Shown here piece by piece: positions 25,574-34,346 of a stretch of DNA of 64,000 nt. Source of the DNA: Streptomyces sp. WM4235 (lineage in GTDB: Bacteria; Actinomycetota; Actinomycetes; Streptomycetales; Streptomycetaceae); assembly GCF_001279725.1 (NCBI RefSeq), contig NZ_LGDE01000002.1, positions 82,728 through 146,727 of the forward strand, given 5' to 3'. Position numbers and translations under genes: made by a program. Below the pieces are notes generated by a model. It ran no database searches, was not told where the DNA came from, and saw only the letters and a list, made by a program, of their open reading frames with translations. Position 1 is the stretch's first letter; each line of letters starts with the position of its first letter.

Positions 25574-27403
25574 GTGCGCGCACCCCGCAGGGTCGCCAAC
25601 GGAACCCTGTCCCTCCTTACGGCCGCCGCCCTCGCGGTGGCCGGTCTCCTCGCCGCGGGCCCGCCGGCCGCGGCCGCCGACGCCGATCTGGCGCGCAACG
25701 GCGGCTTCGAGGCCGGACTCGACGGCTGGAACTGCCCGGGCGGCGGCGCCGCGGCCGTCACCGCCCCCGTCCACGGCGGGAGTTCCGCCCTCAAGGCCAC
25801 TCCGGCCGGCCAGGACAACGCGCGCTGCGCCCAGACCGTCACCGTCAAGCCGGACTCCACGTACACGCTCAGCGCCTGGGTGCAGGGCGAGTACGTCTAC
25901 CTCGGCGCGTCCGGGACCGGCACCACCGACGTGTCCGTCTGGACGCAGACCCCGGGCACCTGGAAGCAGTTGAGCACCACCTTCCACACGGGCGCCGCCA
26001 CCACCTCGGTGACGGTGTACACCCACGGCTGGTACGGCCGGCCCGCCCACTTCACGGACGACGTCACCCTCGTCGGCCCGGACCCGGGCCAGACCCAACC
26101 CCAGCCCCCGGCCGCCCCCACCGGCCTCACCGCGTCCGCCGCCTCGTCGAGCGCGGTGAACCTCTCCTGGGCGGCCGCGCAAGGCGCCACGTCGTACCGC
26201 GTCCACCGCGCGGGCGCCGCCGCGCCGACCGTCACCGGCCCCTCGGCGACGATCACCGGCCTGACGGCGTCCACGGCCTACACCTTCCAGGTCAGCGCGG
26301 TGAACGCGGCGGGCGAGTCCCCGAAGAGCGCCCCCGTCACGGTGACCACCACCGGCGGGGGAGGCGGCGACCCGGGCAACCCGGGACTGCCCGCCCACGC
26401 CCTGGTCGGCTACCTCCACGCGAGCTTCGCCAACGGCTCCGGCTACGTGCGGATGGCGGACGTACCCGCGTCGTGGGACGTCATCAACCTGGCCTTCGGC
26501 GAACCGACCTCGGTGACCTCGGGCGACATCCGCTTCTCGCTGTGCCCGGTCAGTGAGTGCCCGAACGTCGAATCGGTCGCGGAGTTCAAGGCGGCCATCA
26601 AGGCCAAACAGGCGGCCGGCAAGAAGGTCCTGATCTCGATAGGCGGCCAGAACGGCCAGGTCCAGCTGGGCACCACGGCCGCCCGCGACACCTTCGTCTC
26701 CTCCGTCAGCAAGATCATTGACGAGTACGGGCTCAACGGCCTCGACATCGACTTCGAGGGCCATTCGCTCTCCCTGGCCACCGGCGACACCGACTTCCGC
26801 GCCCCCACAACCCCGGTGATCGTCAACCTGATCTCCGCCGTCAAGACCCTCAAGGCCAAGTACGGTCCGGACTTCGTCCTGACCATGGCTCCCGAGACCT
26901 TCTTCGTCCAACTCGGCCACCAGTACTACGGCTCCGGCCCCTGGGGCGGCCAGGACCCGCGCGCCGGCGCCTACCTCCCGGTGATCCACGCCCTGCGCGA
27001 CGACCTCACCCTGCTGCACGTCCAGGACTACAACTCCGGCTCCATCCTGGGCCTCGACAACCAGTACCACTCCATGGGCGGCGCCGACTTCCACATCGCC
27101 ATGACCGACATGCTGCTCACCGGCTTCCCCGTCGCCGGGAACACCGCCCGGGTCTTCCCGGCCCTGCGCCCCGAGCAGGTCGCCATCGGTCTGCCGGCCA
27201 CGACCAACGCGGGCAACGGCCACACCTCGCCGGCCGAGGTGAACAAGGCGCTGAACTGCCTGACGAAGAAGACCGACTGCGGGACCTACCAGACCCACGG
27301 CGCCTGGCCGGCCCTGCGCGGCCTGATGACCTGGTCGATCAACTGGGACCGCTTCGGGGGCTGGGAGTTCTCCCGGAACTTCGACGGATACTTCGGCGGC
27401 TGA
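25574..27403 (+). CDS. Secreted GH18 chitinase with carbohydrate-binding and FN3 domains
   Basis: This 609-residue enzyme is exported by a Sec-type signal (Arg-rich start, hydrophobic core, cleavage near AAAADA at ~34). Order: a jelly-roll binding module beginning LARNGGFEAGLDGWNC (about 38-170), a fibronectin-III repeat (APTGLTASAASSSAVNLSW to about 260), a Gly-rich linker, and the GH18 barrel (270-609). Within it, NGLDIDFE gives catalytic Glu395 and the preceding Asp. It hydrolyses chitin outside the cell. GTG at 25574 follows GGAGG. The dre-bearing promoter suggests DasR control. It is flanked by a convergent PAP2 gene. Confidence 0.92.
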   Translation: MRAPRRVANGTLSLLTAAALAVAGLLAAGPPAAAADADLARNGGFEAGLDGWNCPGGGAAAVTAPVHGGSSALKATPAGQDNARCAQTVTVKPDSTYTLSAWVQGEYVYLGASGTGTTDVSVWTQTPGTWKQLSTTFHTGAATTSVTVYTHGWYGRPAHFTDDVTLVGPDPGQTQPQPPAAPTGLTASAASSSAVNLSWAAAQGATSYRVHRAGAAAPTVTGPSATITGLTASTAYTFQVSAVNAAGESPKSAPVTVTTTGGGGGDPGNPGLPAHALVGYLHASFANGSGYVRMADVPASWDVINLAFGEPTSVTSGDIRFSLCPVSECPNVESVAEFKAAIKAKQAAGKKVLISIGGQNGQVQLGTTAARDTFVSSVSKIIDEYGLNGLDIDFEGHSLSLATGDTDFRAPTTPVIVNLISAVKTLKAKYGPDFVLTMAPETFFVQLGHQYYGSGPWGGQDPRAGAYLPVIHALRDDLTLLHVQDYNSGSILGLDNQYHSMGGADFHIAMTDMLLTGFPVAGNTARVFPALRPEQVAIGLPATTNAGNGHTSPAEVNKALNCLTKKTDCGTYQTHGAWPALRGLMTWSINWDRFGGWEFSRNFDGYFGG

Positions 27404-27412
27404 CGGACGGAT

Positions 27413-27433
27413 GCGCGGGTCGGCGGCCCGCGC
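27413..27433. terminator. Hairpin between chitinase and PAP2 genes
   Basis: GCGCGGG (27413-27419) and CCCGCGC (27427-27433) form a 7-bp stem with a 7-base loop between convergent genes. It is short and lacks a U-run. Confidence 0.45.
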
Positions 27434-27448
27434 TCTTCCGGCTCGGGT

Positions 27449-28297
27449 TCAGCCCGCCCGGTCGGCCTCTCGGTCAGCCTCTTGGTCGGCCTCTTGGTCG
27501 GTGTATCCGTCGACCCCTCGTCGTCCGCCGGTCCGCGTCGCCCGGCGGACGACGAGCATCAGGGGTGTGCACATCAAGGCGCTGGCCACCACGTCCAGCG
27601 GCCAGTGGAAGCCGCGCAGGATCAGGCCCACCGCCGTCAGCGCGGCCAGGGCGAGCGCGAGGGGGACCGGCCAGCGCCGCCGCGTGTACGGGGCGATCAG
27701 CAGGGCCGCGCCCACGTACGCCACCAGGGAGGTGGCCGTGTGGCCGGAGGGGAAGTAGCCGGCGGCCCAGGGCTCCAGGGGGCCCGGGCGGGCGGTCCAC
27801 TCCTTGAGGGGCACGACCAACGCGGGAACCGCGACCATGGCCAGCCCCGCCGTCAGCGCGGCGCGGCGACGGCCGCGCCAGGCGGCGTACGCCATGGCCA
27901 GGACCAGGACGGGCAGCGCGACCGGGATGTTGCCGAGGTCCGAGAGACGTTCGGTGACGGAGTCCGGGACCGTGCGGACGACGGCGCGACTGAACTCCTC
28001 GTCGGGTACCAGCAGCGGCCCGGATGCGAGAACCTGCCAGGTGATGAGCGCGAAGAGCACCGCGCAGAGGGCGCAGAGGGCGCCGAAGGGTGCGAGAGAA
28101 GTGGCCGGCCGTCCCGGAACAGGGGGGATGGTTCCGGGACGGCCGCCCGGATCGGGTTGCCGGGCGCCCCGGGGGGTTTGGGGCGAACGGCTGTCCGATC
28201 GGTGAGGAGTGTGCGCGAACGCATGCCCAATACGGCGCTGGGGAAGCCCGGTACTGGTGTCGCCCTCGGTTTCCCGTGAGCGGGGTGTCTCACTCAT
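27449..28297 (-). CDS. PAP2-superfamily membrane phosphatase-like protein
   Basis: This protein of ~282 residues has a hydrophilic N terminus (~65 residues), then five to six helices. PAP2 motif 2 is intact (YFPSGHTATS), and HWPLD of motif 3 is present. Motif 1 is weak (KEWTARPGP, lacking the second Arg), and the Arg before motif-3 His is spaced unusually (LRGFHWPLD). Lipid-phosphate phosphatase activity is plausible but not assured. The C-terminal tail repeats DQEA/DREA about four times from a 12-bp DNA repeat. The start at 28297 (MSETPRS) lacks a good ribosome site, so the true start may differ. Confidence 0.7.
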   Translation of the reverse strand: MSETPRSRETEGDTSTGLPQRRIGHAFAHTPHRSDSRSPQTPRGARQPDPGGRPGTIPPVPGRPATSLAPFGALCALCAVLFALITWQVLASGPLLVPDEEFSRAVVRTVPDSVTERLSDLGNIPVALPVLVLAMAYAAWRGRRRAALTAGLAMVAVPALVVPLKEWTARPGPLEPWAAGYFPSGHTATSLVAYVGAALLIAPYTRRRWPVPLALALAALTAVGLILRGFHWPLDVVASALMCTPLMLVVRRATRTGGRRGVDGYTDQEADQEADREADRAG

Positions 28298-28430
28298 CTG
28301 CAGAAACCGTACGCCAACCCGAAGGGGGCCGGCAGCGGGATCGCGCTCCCGCCATCGGCCCCCCACACGTTCTTCACAGTGTCCGACCGTTACCGCCGGT
28401 AGGAGTGGGTCACTGTGTTCGGGTAATCGC

Positions 28431-29765
28431 TCAGATGCCCGCGAATGCGGCCTCGATGACGTCCAGGCCCTCGTTCAGCAGGTCCTCGCCGATGACGATC
28501 GGGGGGAGGAAGCGCAGCACGTTGCCGTAGGTGCCACAGGTGAGGACGAGCACGCCCTCGGCGTGGCAGGCCTTGGCGAGCGCGCCGGCCGCCTCCGGGA
28601 ACGGGGTCTTGGAGACCGGGTCCTTGACGAGCTCGATCGCGATCATGGCGCCGCGGCCGCGGATGTCGCCGATGATGTCGTACTTCTCCTGCATGGCCGT
28701 CAGGCGGGTCTTCATGACGGACTCGATCTTCTTCGCCGCGGCGTTGAGGTCGAGCTCCTTCATGGTCTCGATCGAACCGAGGGCACCGGCGCACGCCACC
28801 GGGTTGCCGCCGTAGGTGCCACCCAGGCCACCGCCGTGCACGGAGTCCATCATCTCGGCGCGGCCCGTCACGGCGGCGAGCGGCAGGCCGCCCGCGATGC
28901 CCTTGGCGGTGGTGATCAGGTCCGGGACGATGCCCTCGTCCTCGCACGCGAACCACTGGCCGGTACGGCAGAAGCCCGACTGGATCTCGTCCGCGACGAA
29001 CACGATGCCGTTGTCGTTGGCGAACTTCACCAGCGCCGGGAGGAAGCCCTTGGCCGGCTCGATGAAGCCGCCCTCGCCGAGAACCGGCTCGATGATGATC
29101 GCGGCGACGTTGTCGGCGCCGATCTGCTTGCTGATCTGGTCGATCGCCTGCGCGGCGGCCTCCGGACCGCAGTTCTCGGCGCCGGTGGGCCAGCGGTAGC
29201 CGTAGGCGACCGGGACGCGGTAGACCTCGGGCGCGAACGGACCGAAGCCCTGCTTGTACGGCATGTTCTTCGAGGTCAGTGCCATCGTCAGGTTCGTACG
29301 GCCGTGGTAGCCGTGGTCGAAGACGACGACGGCCTGACGCTTGGTGTACGAACGGGCGATCTTGACCGCGTTCTCGACGGCCTCGGCGCCGGAGTTGAAC
29401 AGCGCGGACTTCTTGGCGTGGTCGCCCGGGGTCAGCTCGGCCAGGGCCTCGCAGACCTCGACGTAACCCTCGTACGGCGTGACCATGAAACAGGTGTGGG
29501 TGAAGTCGGCGAGCTGCGCGGAGGCGCGGCGCACGACCGCCTCGGCGGAGGCGCCCACCGAGGTCACGGCGATGCCGGAACCGAAGTCGATCATGCGGTT
29601 GCCGTCGATGTCCTCGATGATGCCGCCGCCCGCGCGGGCCGTGAAGACGGGAAGCACGGAGCCCACGCCACCGGCCACCGTCGCCAGGCGGCGAGCCTGC
29701 AGCTCCTGCGACTTGGGGCCGGGGATCGCGGTGACGATGCGGCGCTCCTGCGGGACAGCGGTCAT
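28431..29765 (-). CDS. gabT: 4-aminobutyrate aminotransferase
   Basis: This 444-residue class III PLP enzyme converts GABA and 2-oxoglutarate to succinic semialdehyde and glutamate. Motifs: FNSGAEAVENAVKIAR (PLP phosphate), VFVADEIQSGFCRTG (Asp pairing with the ring N), and the Schiff-base Lys288 in ITTAKGIAGGLPL. RRLATVAGGVGSVLPVF near the N terminus is typical of actinobacterial GabT. ATG at 29765 follows AGGAG on the minus strand. It is divergent from the T4CP-like ATPase gene, and its product is the logical next step after the aldehyde dehydrogenases in the window. Nothing notable was seen in the 28367-28430 spacer. Confidence 0.93.
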   Translation of the reverse strand: MTAVPQERRIVTAIPGPKSQELQARRLATVAGGVGSVLPVFTARAGGGIIEDIDGNRMIDFGSGIAVTSVGASAEAVVRRASAQLADFTHTCFMVTPYEGYVEVCEALAELTPGDHAKKSALFNSGAEAVENAVKIARSYTKRQAVVVFDHGYHGRTNLTMALTSKNMPYKQGFGPFAPEVYRVPVAYGYRWPTGAENCGPEAAAQAIDQISKQIGADNVAAIIIEPVLGEGGFIEPAKGFLPALVKFANDNGIVFVADEIQSGFCRTGQWFACEDEGIVPDLITTAKGIAGGLPLAAVTGRAEMMDSVHGGGLGGTYGGNPVACAGALGSIETMKELDLNAAAKKIESVMKTRLTAMQEKYDIIGDIRGRGAMIAIELVKDPVSKTPFPEAAGALAKACHAEGVLVLTCGTYGNVLRFLPPIVIGEDLLNEGLDVIEAAFAGI

Positions 29766-30003
29766 AGGGGGCTCCTGGGGGTGTTTTCGGACGCACTTGT
29801 GTCTTTGTCCGCAGGCTAGGCCCGGGGGCGGTGGTCCTGCATGCTCCGTTAGGGAGTGGTGCGCGCGTGTCCTTGTACGTGGAGGCCATGGGAGTGAGTA
29901 GGGGCGAGGCGTGGATATTGCCGTGGGGTACGAGCCCTAGGGCCGTACGGGGCACTAGATTGAGCGCCGCAGAGCAGGGGCACTTCGCCGGGGGCAGGGG
30001 TTC

Positions 30004-32379
30004 ATGGACAGGGACGGCACGCAGGAAGCACACAGCACTCACCAGGGCGACACCCCCCCACCCACCGGCCGGTCGGCGCACCCACCGAAACCGCGTCACG
30101 CCCCCGGCCAGGCTCCGGCACTCGCAGAGTGGTTGCGTGTTGCGCGCCCTCCGGCGGAACCGGGTATTTGGCGTTACGGCCATGTCCCCCGAGCGGCGGT
30201 GGAGCCCGCCAAAACCCCGGACCGGGTGATCGCCAGCGGTGCTGTCATCTCCTTCCTTGCCTGCGTCCTCATCTGGTCGCTCATGCGCAACGCCTACATC
30301 CCCTTCTGGGACACCCCGCTGAAGCTCTTCACGCCGAACAGTTGGTGGGCGGCAAACGGAGAGCCGGTGGTGCATACGGGAGGGGTACGGGCCAAGCCGA
30401 TCTACGAGTTCCTGTTCGATTCCGCCCTCCTCTACGGCTTCGGCCGCCTCGGCGCATGGAACACGGCCTGGAACCGGCTGGTCGTGGCGCGCGGCCCCTG
30501 GGTCCAGGCGGCAGCAGTCGTACCTCTCGCCTATCTGACCCTCCTCCTGGTGCACAATTACCAGCTGCCGATTCGGCAGTTGGTGGAGAGCTTCCTGCCG
30601 TTCGGCGGTTCCCCCGAGGCGAGTCGTGTGCTCATGACCACGGCCCGCACCGTGACCGACGTTGTGCTTGTTCTGGGCTTCGCCTGGCTCGGAGGCGGAG
30701 TACGACTGTTGAACCGGGTCCGGCCGGGTGCGTCTGGCGCCGGGGCGCTCGCGTCACTTGCTCTGCCCCGCGGGCATACCGGACGCTCTTCATCTCCCGC
30801 CACCCCCGACGACCCCGTCGCCTTCAACGAGCTGCGTGGCGCCGGGCTCGGGGAGGTGGCTGATCGGCTCGGCGGGGAGATCGGGGCCGGGCGGATGAAC
30901 GACGTGGACTACGCCCGGATCCGCCGCGCCTGGGAGTCCGTGCGCGTCGATCCCTCGCGTGCGCGGGCCTTCGCCGACGCCGTTCGGAACAATGGCGCGG
31001 GGGCCTGCGTGCATCCCTCCGGGGCGCGGGACCTGCCCGTGCGGGCCGCGCGGCACGATCTGCTGACCCGGCAGGTGCTGCTGGGCACGGTGGAGGACGG
31101 GGAGCGCAACCCCTGGGCTCGGCGCGGGACCGCCCTCGCCCTCGATCCCGAGGTGCTCGGCACCTCGCTGGTGGCGGTCGGGCCCTCCGGTTCCGGCAAG
31201 ACCCGTCACCTGGTCCGCCCCGTCGTGGAGGCCTTGGCGCTCCAGGCGCTGGCCGGGCAGGCGGCCGTCGTCGCCGTCGGTTCGGCGGGTGCCCGGCTCG
31301 GTCCGGACTCGGCGTACGACATCGTGGTCCGGATCGGCGATCCGGAGTCCGTCCACGACCTCGACCTGTACGGCGGTGCCACCGACCCCGATGAGGCGGC
31401 CGGTCTGCTCGCCGAGGCCTTCGTCGGGGACGTCCCGGGGGCCGAGGTGCGGCGCGCCGCGACGGCCCTCGCCCAGTTGCTCGGGCCGTTCCACACGGCT
31501 CACGGGCGCTTCCCCTCCGTGCCGGAGCTGCGCGACCTCCTCGATCCCGCCGGTGACGCGGTGGACGCGCTGCGCCGGGAGCTGGAGGCCGCCGGGCAGC
31601 CCGCGATGCTGCGCGAGCTCGACGCCCGCAGCCGGCAGCGCGGGGCCCCGGGCGATCCCGCTCCGGCGCTCGCCGACCGGCTGGCCCTGCTGGACCGGCC
31701 CGCCTTCCACGGGTTCTTCGACACCTCCGGGCAGAGCCGGCCGTTCTCGGTACGGGCGATGGAGCATCCCATCCGGGTCCGGGTGGACCTTCCCGAGCGG
31801 GGGCACGCCGGGGCGTCGCGGATGCTGGCACGGCTGTTGCTCGCCCAGTTCAACGCCTCCGTTGCGGCCCGCACGGACCGCTCGCTCTTCGCGTTCCTGG
31901 CCTTCGACGACGCCTCGCACACCTTGACCCCGGAGACCGTGCGCGGCGTGCAGCGGCTGAGGTCGGCGAACGCGGGGGTGCTGTTGACGCTGCGTACCCT
32001 CGACGACGTGCCGGACGGGTTGCGGACCCCGTTGCTGGGCGCGGTGGGCTGTCGGATGGCCTTCTCCGGGGTCACCACCTGGGACGGGAAGCGGTTCGCC
32101 GAGGCCTGGGGCACGGAGTGGGTGGAGACGCGGGACGTCACCCACCGGACGGTCTTCGCCGACCAGCCGCTGACCCGGGCCATCCACGCCTTCCGGAAGC
32201 TGGTCACGGGCAAGGCCGTGACCACGGACGCGGTGACCGTGCGGCAGGTGGAGCGCGAGCGCTGGTCGGCGTCCGACCTGGCGCACGCCGTGCCGCCGGA
32301 CCACGCCGTGCTCTCGCTGACCTCGGTCCGGGGGGAGCGGGCCGCGCCCCTGCTGGTCAGGCTGGCCGGATCGAGCTGA
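30004..32379 (+). CDS. Membrane-anchored T4CP/TraG-like ATPase
   Basis: This 791-residue protein has a Pro/Arg-rich N terminus, three to four helices (about residues 73-92, 166-182 and 217-233), then a soluble P-loop domain. Walker A VGPSGSGKT is at 392-400 and the Walker B-like strand LFAFLAFDDASHT is near 630. The RSANAGVLLTLRTLDDVP segment resembles the motif following Walker B in TraD/VirD4-type coupling ATPases. No relaxase or mating-pair genes are nearby. ATG at 30004 follows AGGGG. It diverges from gabT. The role is unknown: DNA or protein transport, or a repurposed coupling ATPase. Confidence 0.65.
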   Translation: MDRDGTQEAHSTHQGDTPPPTGRSAHPPKPRHAPGQAPALAEWLRVARPPAEPGIWRYGHVPRAAVEPAKTPDRVIASGAVISFLACVLIWSLMRNAYIPFWDTPLKLFTPNSWWAANGEPVVHTGGVRAKPIYEFLFDSALLYGFGRLGAWNTAWNRLVVARGPWVQAAAVVPLAYLTLLLVHNYQLPIRQLVESFLPFGGSPEASRVLMTTARTVTDVVLVLGFAWLGGGVRLLNRVRPGASGAGALASLALPRGHTGRSSSPATPDDPVAFNELRGAGLGEVADRLGGEIGAGRMNDVDYARIRRAWESVRVDPSRARAFADAVRNNGAGACVHPSGARDLPVRAARHDLLTRQVLLGTVEDGERNPWARRGTALALDPEVLGTSLVAVGPSGSGKTRHLVRPVVEALALQALAGQAAVVAVGSAGARLGPDSAYDIVVRIGDPESVHDLDLYGGATDPDEAAGLLAEAFVGDVPGAEVRRAATALAQLLGPFHTAHGRFPSVPELRDLLDPAGDAVDALRRELEAAGQPAMLRELDARSRQRGAPGDPAPALADRLALLDRPAFHGFFDTSGQSRPFSVRAMEHPIRVRVDLPERGHAGASRMLARLLLAQFNASVAARTDRSLFAFLAFDDASHTLTPETVRGVQRLRSANAGVLLTLRTLDDVPDGLRTPLLGAVGCRMAFSGVTTWDGKRFAEAWGTEWVETRDVTHRTVFADQPLTRAIHAFRKLVTGKAVTTDAVTVRQVERERWSASDLAHAVPPDHAVLSLTSVRGERAAPLLVRLAGSS

Positions 32380-32422
32380 GCGGACCCGTACGAGGTGGCA
32401 GAATCGAGGGGAGTCGTTCATA

Positions 32423-32518
32423 CGACACGGCGCAATCCCCTTCGCCCGACACGGCGAAATACCCTTCGCCCGACACGGCGCAATCCCCTTCGCCGGACCC
32501 GGTGACAGGCTCCCTGCC
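32423..32518 (+). repeat. 24-bp tandem repeat between the ATPase and pucR genes
   Basis: Three near-identical 24-bp units (32423-32446, 32447-32470, 32471-32494; unit starts CGACACGGCGCAATCCCC) and a diverged fourth (32495-32518) are followed by part of a fifth. In one frame the units read DTAQSPSP, but that frame belongs to no supported gene and the PucR frame has a stop here. It lies in the presumed pucR leader, next to a small GTCGT-tcat-ACGAC palindrome near 32413. Confidence 0.8.
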
Positions 32519-32595
32519 CGACACGGCGACCCACCCCCGCTCCGTGCCCGGCCCGCTCGCCGCCCCACTCCTCCGTCTAAGGCCCCTGGTACCCG

Positions 32596-34176
32596 ATGCC
32601 GCTCACCCTCGCCTCGCTCGTCCAGCACTCGGCGCTCAAGCTCAGCGTCCGGGCGGGGGAGGGCCGCCTCGACACGCCCGTGCGCTGGGCACACGTCAGC
32701 GAGCTCGCCGACCCCGTCCCCTACATGGAGGGCGGTGAACTGCTGCTGATCACCGCGATGAAACTGGACGCCGAGGACCCCGAGGAGATGCGGCGGTACG
32801 TACGGAGGCTCGCGGCCTCCGGCGTCGTCGGCATCGGCTTCGCGATCGGCGTCAACTACGAGGCGATTCCCGAGGCCCTGGTCGAGGCGGCGGCGGCGGA
32901 GGACCTGCCGCTGCTGGAGGTGCCGCGCCGCACCCCGTTCCTCGCCATCAGCAAGGCGGTCTCGGCGGCCCTCGCGGCCGACCAGTACCGGGCCGTGACG
33001 GCCGGTTTCGAGGCGCAGCGGGAGCTGACCCGCGCCGCCCTGTCGGCCGACGGCCCCGCCGAACTCCTGACGAAGCTGGCGGCGCACGTACACGGCTGGG
33101 CCGCGCTGTACGACACCTCGGGCGCGGTGGTCGCGGCGGCTCCCGACTGGGCGGCCCGCCGGGCGGCCCGGCTGACCCCGGACGTGGAGCGGCTGCGGGA
33201 ACGGCCCGCGCCCGCGAGCGCGGTGGTGGGCGGCTCCGACGACCGCGTCGAACTCCAGTCGCTGGGTACGGGGCGACGGGCGCGGGGCGCGCTCGCGGTG
33301 GGCACCGGCGCCCCGCTGGGCACGGCGGAGCGGTACGCCGTGCACTCGGCGGTGGCCCTGCTGACGCTCACCACCGAGCGGTCCCGGTCCCTGCGCGACG
33401 CGGAGTCCCGGCTCGGGGCCGCGGTGCTGCGGATGCTGATGGTCGGCGAGGCGGAGCGCGCGCTGGCCGTCGCGGGGGATCTGTACGGGGCGCTCCTGGA
33501 GTCCCCGTTCCGGATCGTGGTGGCCGAGCCGGCCCTGACGGGGACGGCCCAACCGGAGGGGCTCGCCCAATTGGCCGATGCGGTGGAGTCGGCGGCGGCC
33601 CGTACCGGCGAGGCGCTGCTGGTGGTGCCCGAGGAAGGGCGGCTGGTGGTCCTGGCGGCCGAGGCGGGCTCCGCGGCACGGGCCTGTGCGGAGCACGCGG
33701 AACTGCTGGAGGCGCGGCGCGGCCGGGACACGACCGGGCCGGAGCCCGACGAACTGGTGATCGGGCTGTCGGGCACGGCCGGACCCGCCGGCGTGGCGGC
33801 GGCCTTCAAACAGGCGGACCAGGCGCTCGCCGTGGCCCGGCGACGCGGCCGGGCGATGGTGGAGCACGAGGACCTGGCGGCGGGGTCGGTGCTGCCGCTG
33901 CTGGCCGACGACGCGGTACGGGCCTTCGCGGACGGCACGCTGCGGGCCCTGCGGGAACACGACGCGAAGGGTCGCGGCGACCTGGTGGCCTCGCTGCAGG
34001 CCTGGCTCTCCCGGCACGGCCAGTGGGACGCGGCGGCGGTGGACCTCGGCGTGCACCGGCACACGCTGCGGTACCGGATGAAGCGGGTGGAGGAGATCCT
34101 CGGCCGCTCGCTGGACGACCCGGACGTCCGGATGGAACTCTGGCTCGCCCTCAAGGCCGCCTCGACCGTCTCCTAG
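32596..34176 (+). CDS. PucR-family transcriptional regulator
   Basis: This 526-residue regulator has the N-terminal PucR ligand domain (LTLASLVQHSALKLSV...WAHVSELADPVPYMEGGELLLIT), a GGDEF-like middle region, and a C-terminal PucR helix-turn-helix (AVDLGVHRHTLRYRMKRVEEIL, about residues 478-499). Family members control purine, GABA, polyamine or amino-acid breakdown. Its position between gabT and aldehyde dehydrogenase 3 suggests it controls GABA use; that is inference. ATG at 32596 gives the family-standard start; no strong ribosome site is seen. Confidence 0.88.
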   Translation: MPLTLASLVQHSALKLSVRAGEGRLDTPVRWAHVSELADPVPYMEGGELLLITAMKLDAEDPEEMRRYVRRLAASGVVGIGFAIGVNYEAIPEALVEAAAAEDLPLLEVPRRTPFLAISKAVSAALAADQYRAVTAGFEAQRELTRAALSADGPAELLTKLAAHVHGWAALYDTSGAVVAAAPDWAARRAARLTPDVERLRERPAPASAVVGGSDDRVELQSLGTGRRARGALAVGTGAPLGTAERYAVHSAVALLTLTTERSRSLRDAESRLGAAVLRMLMVGEAERALAVAGDLYGALLESPFRIVVAEPALTGTAQPEGLAQLADAVESAAARTGEALLVVPEEGRLVVLAAEAGSAARACAEHAELLEARRGRDTTGPEPDELVIGLSGTAGPAGVAAAFKQADQALAVARRRGRAMVEHEDLAAGSVLPLLADDAVRAFADGTLRALREHDAKGRGDLVASLQAWLSRHGQWDAAAVDLGVHRHTLRYRMKRVEEILGRSLDDPDVRMELWLALKAASTVS

Positions 34177-34268
34177 GCCCTCTCGGCAAAGTGGCGCCCG
34201 GCCCCCGCGAGCGGCCCCGACACTGACAAAGCGGCGCGGGTCGGCATGCGTGTACTCCATGCCGGATA

Positions 34269-34278
34269 AACAACGAAT
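34269..34278 (+). promoter_or_regulatory. AACAACGAAT motif before aldehyde dehydrogenase 3
   Basis: This is an exact reverse complement of the 10495-10504 motif in the lrp/aldehyde dehydrogenase 1 intergenic region, located 69 bp before the ATG at 34347. Local context is GGATAAACAACGAATCC, an AT-rich patch in a GC-rich region. Confidence 0.45.
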
Positions 34279-34346
34279 CCTCCGCGGAGTCCTACGGTGG
34301 TGGGGACAAGGACCCCACCGCACAACTCCGAAGGGCCGGGATTCGC

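Noticed and set aside
28431..29765. Alternative naming of this gene as ornithine or diaminobutyrate aminotransferase
   Set aside because: The motif set and its place after the aminobutyraldehyde dehydrogenases fit GabT better; other class III substrates are not excluded.
32118..32738. Long plus-strand reading frame spanning the 24-bp repeat with octapeptide repeats DTAQSPSP
   Set aside because: It overlaps the 3' end of the ATPase gene and the 5' end of pucR in another frame, has no ribosome site, and shows no family features; the repeats are better treated as intergenic DNA.
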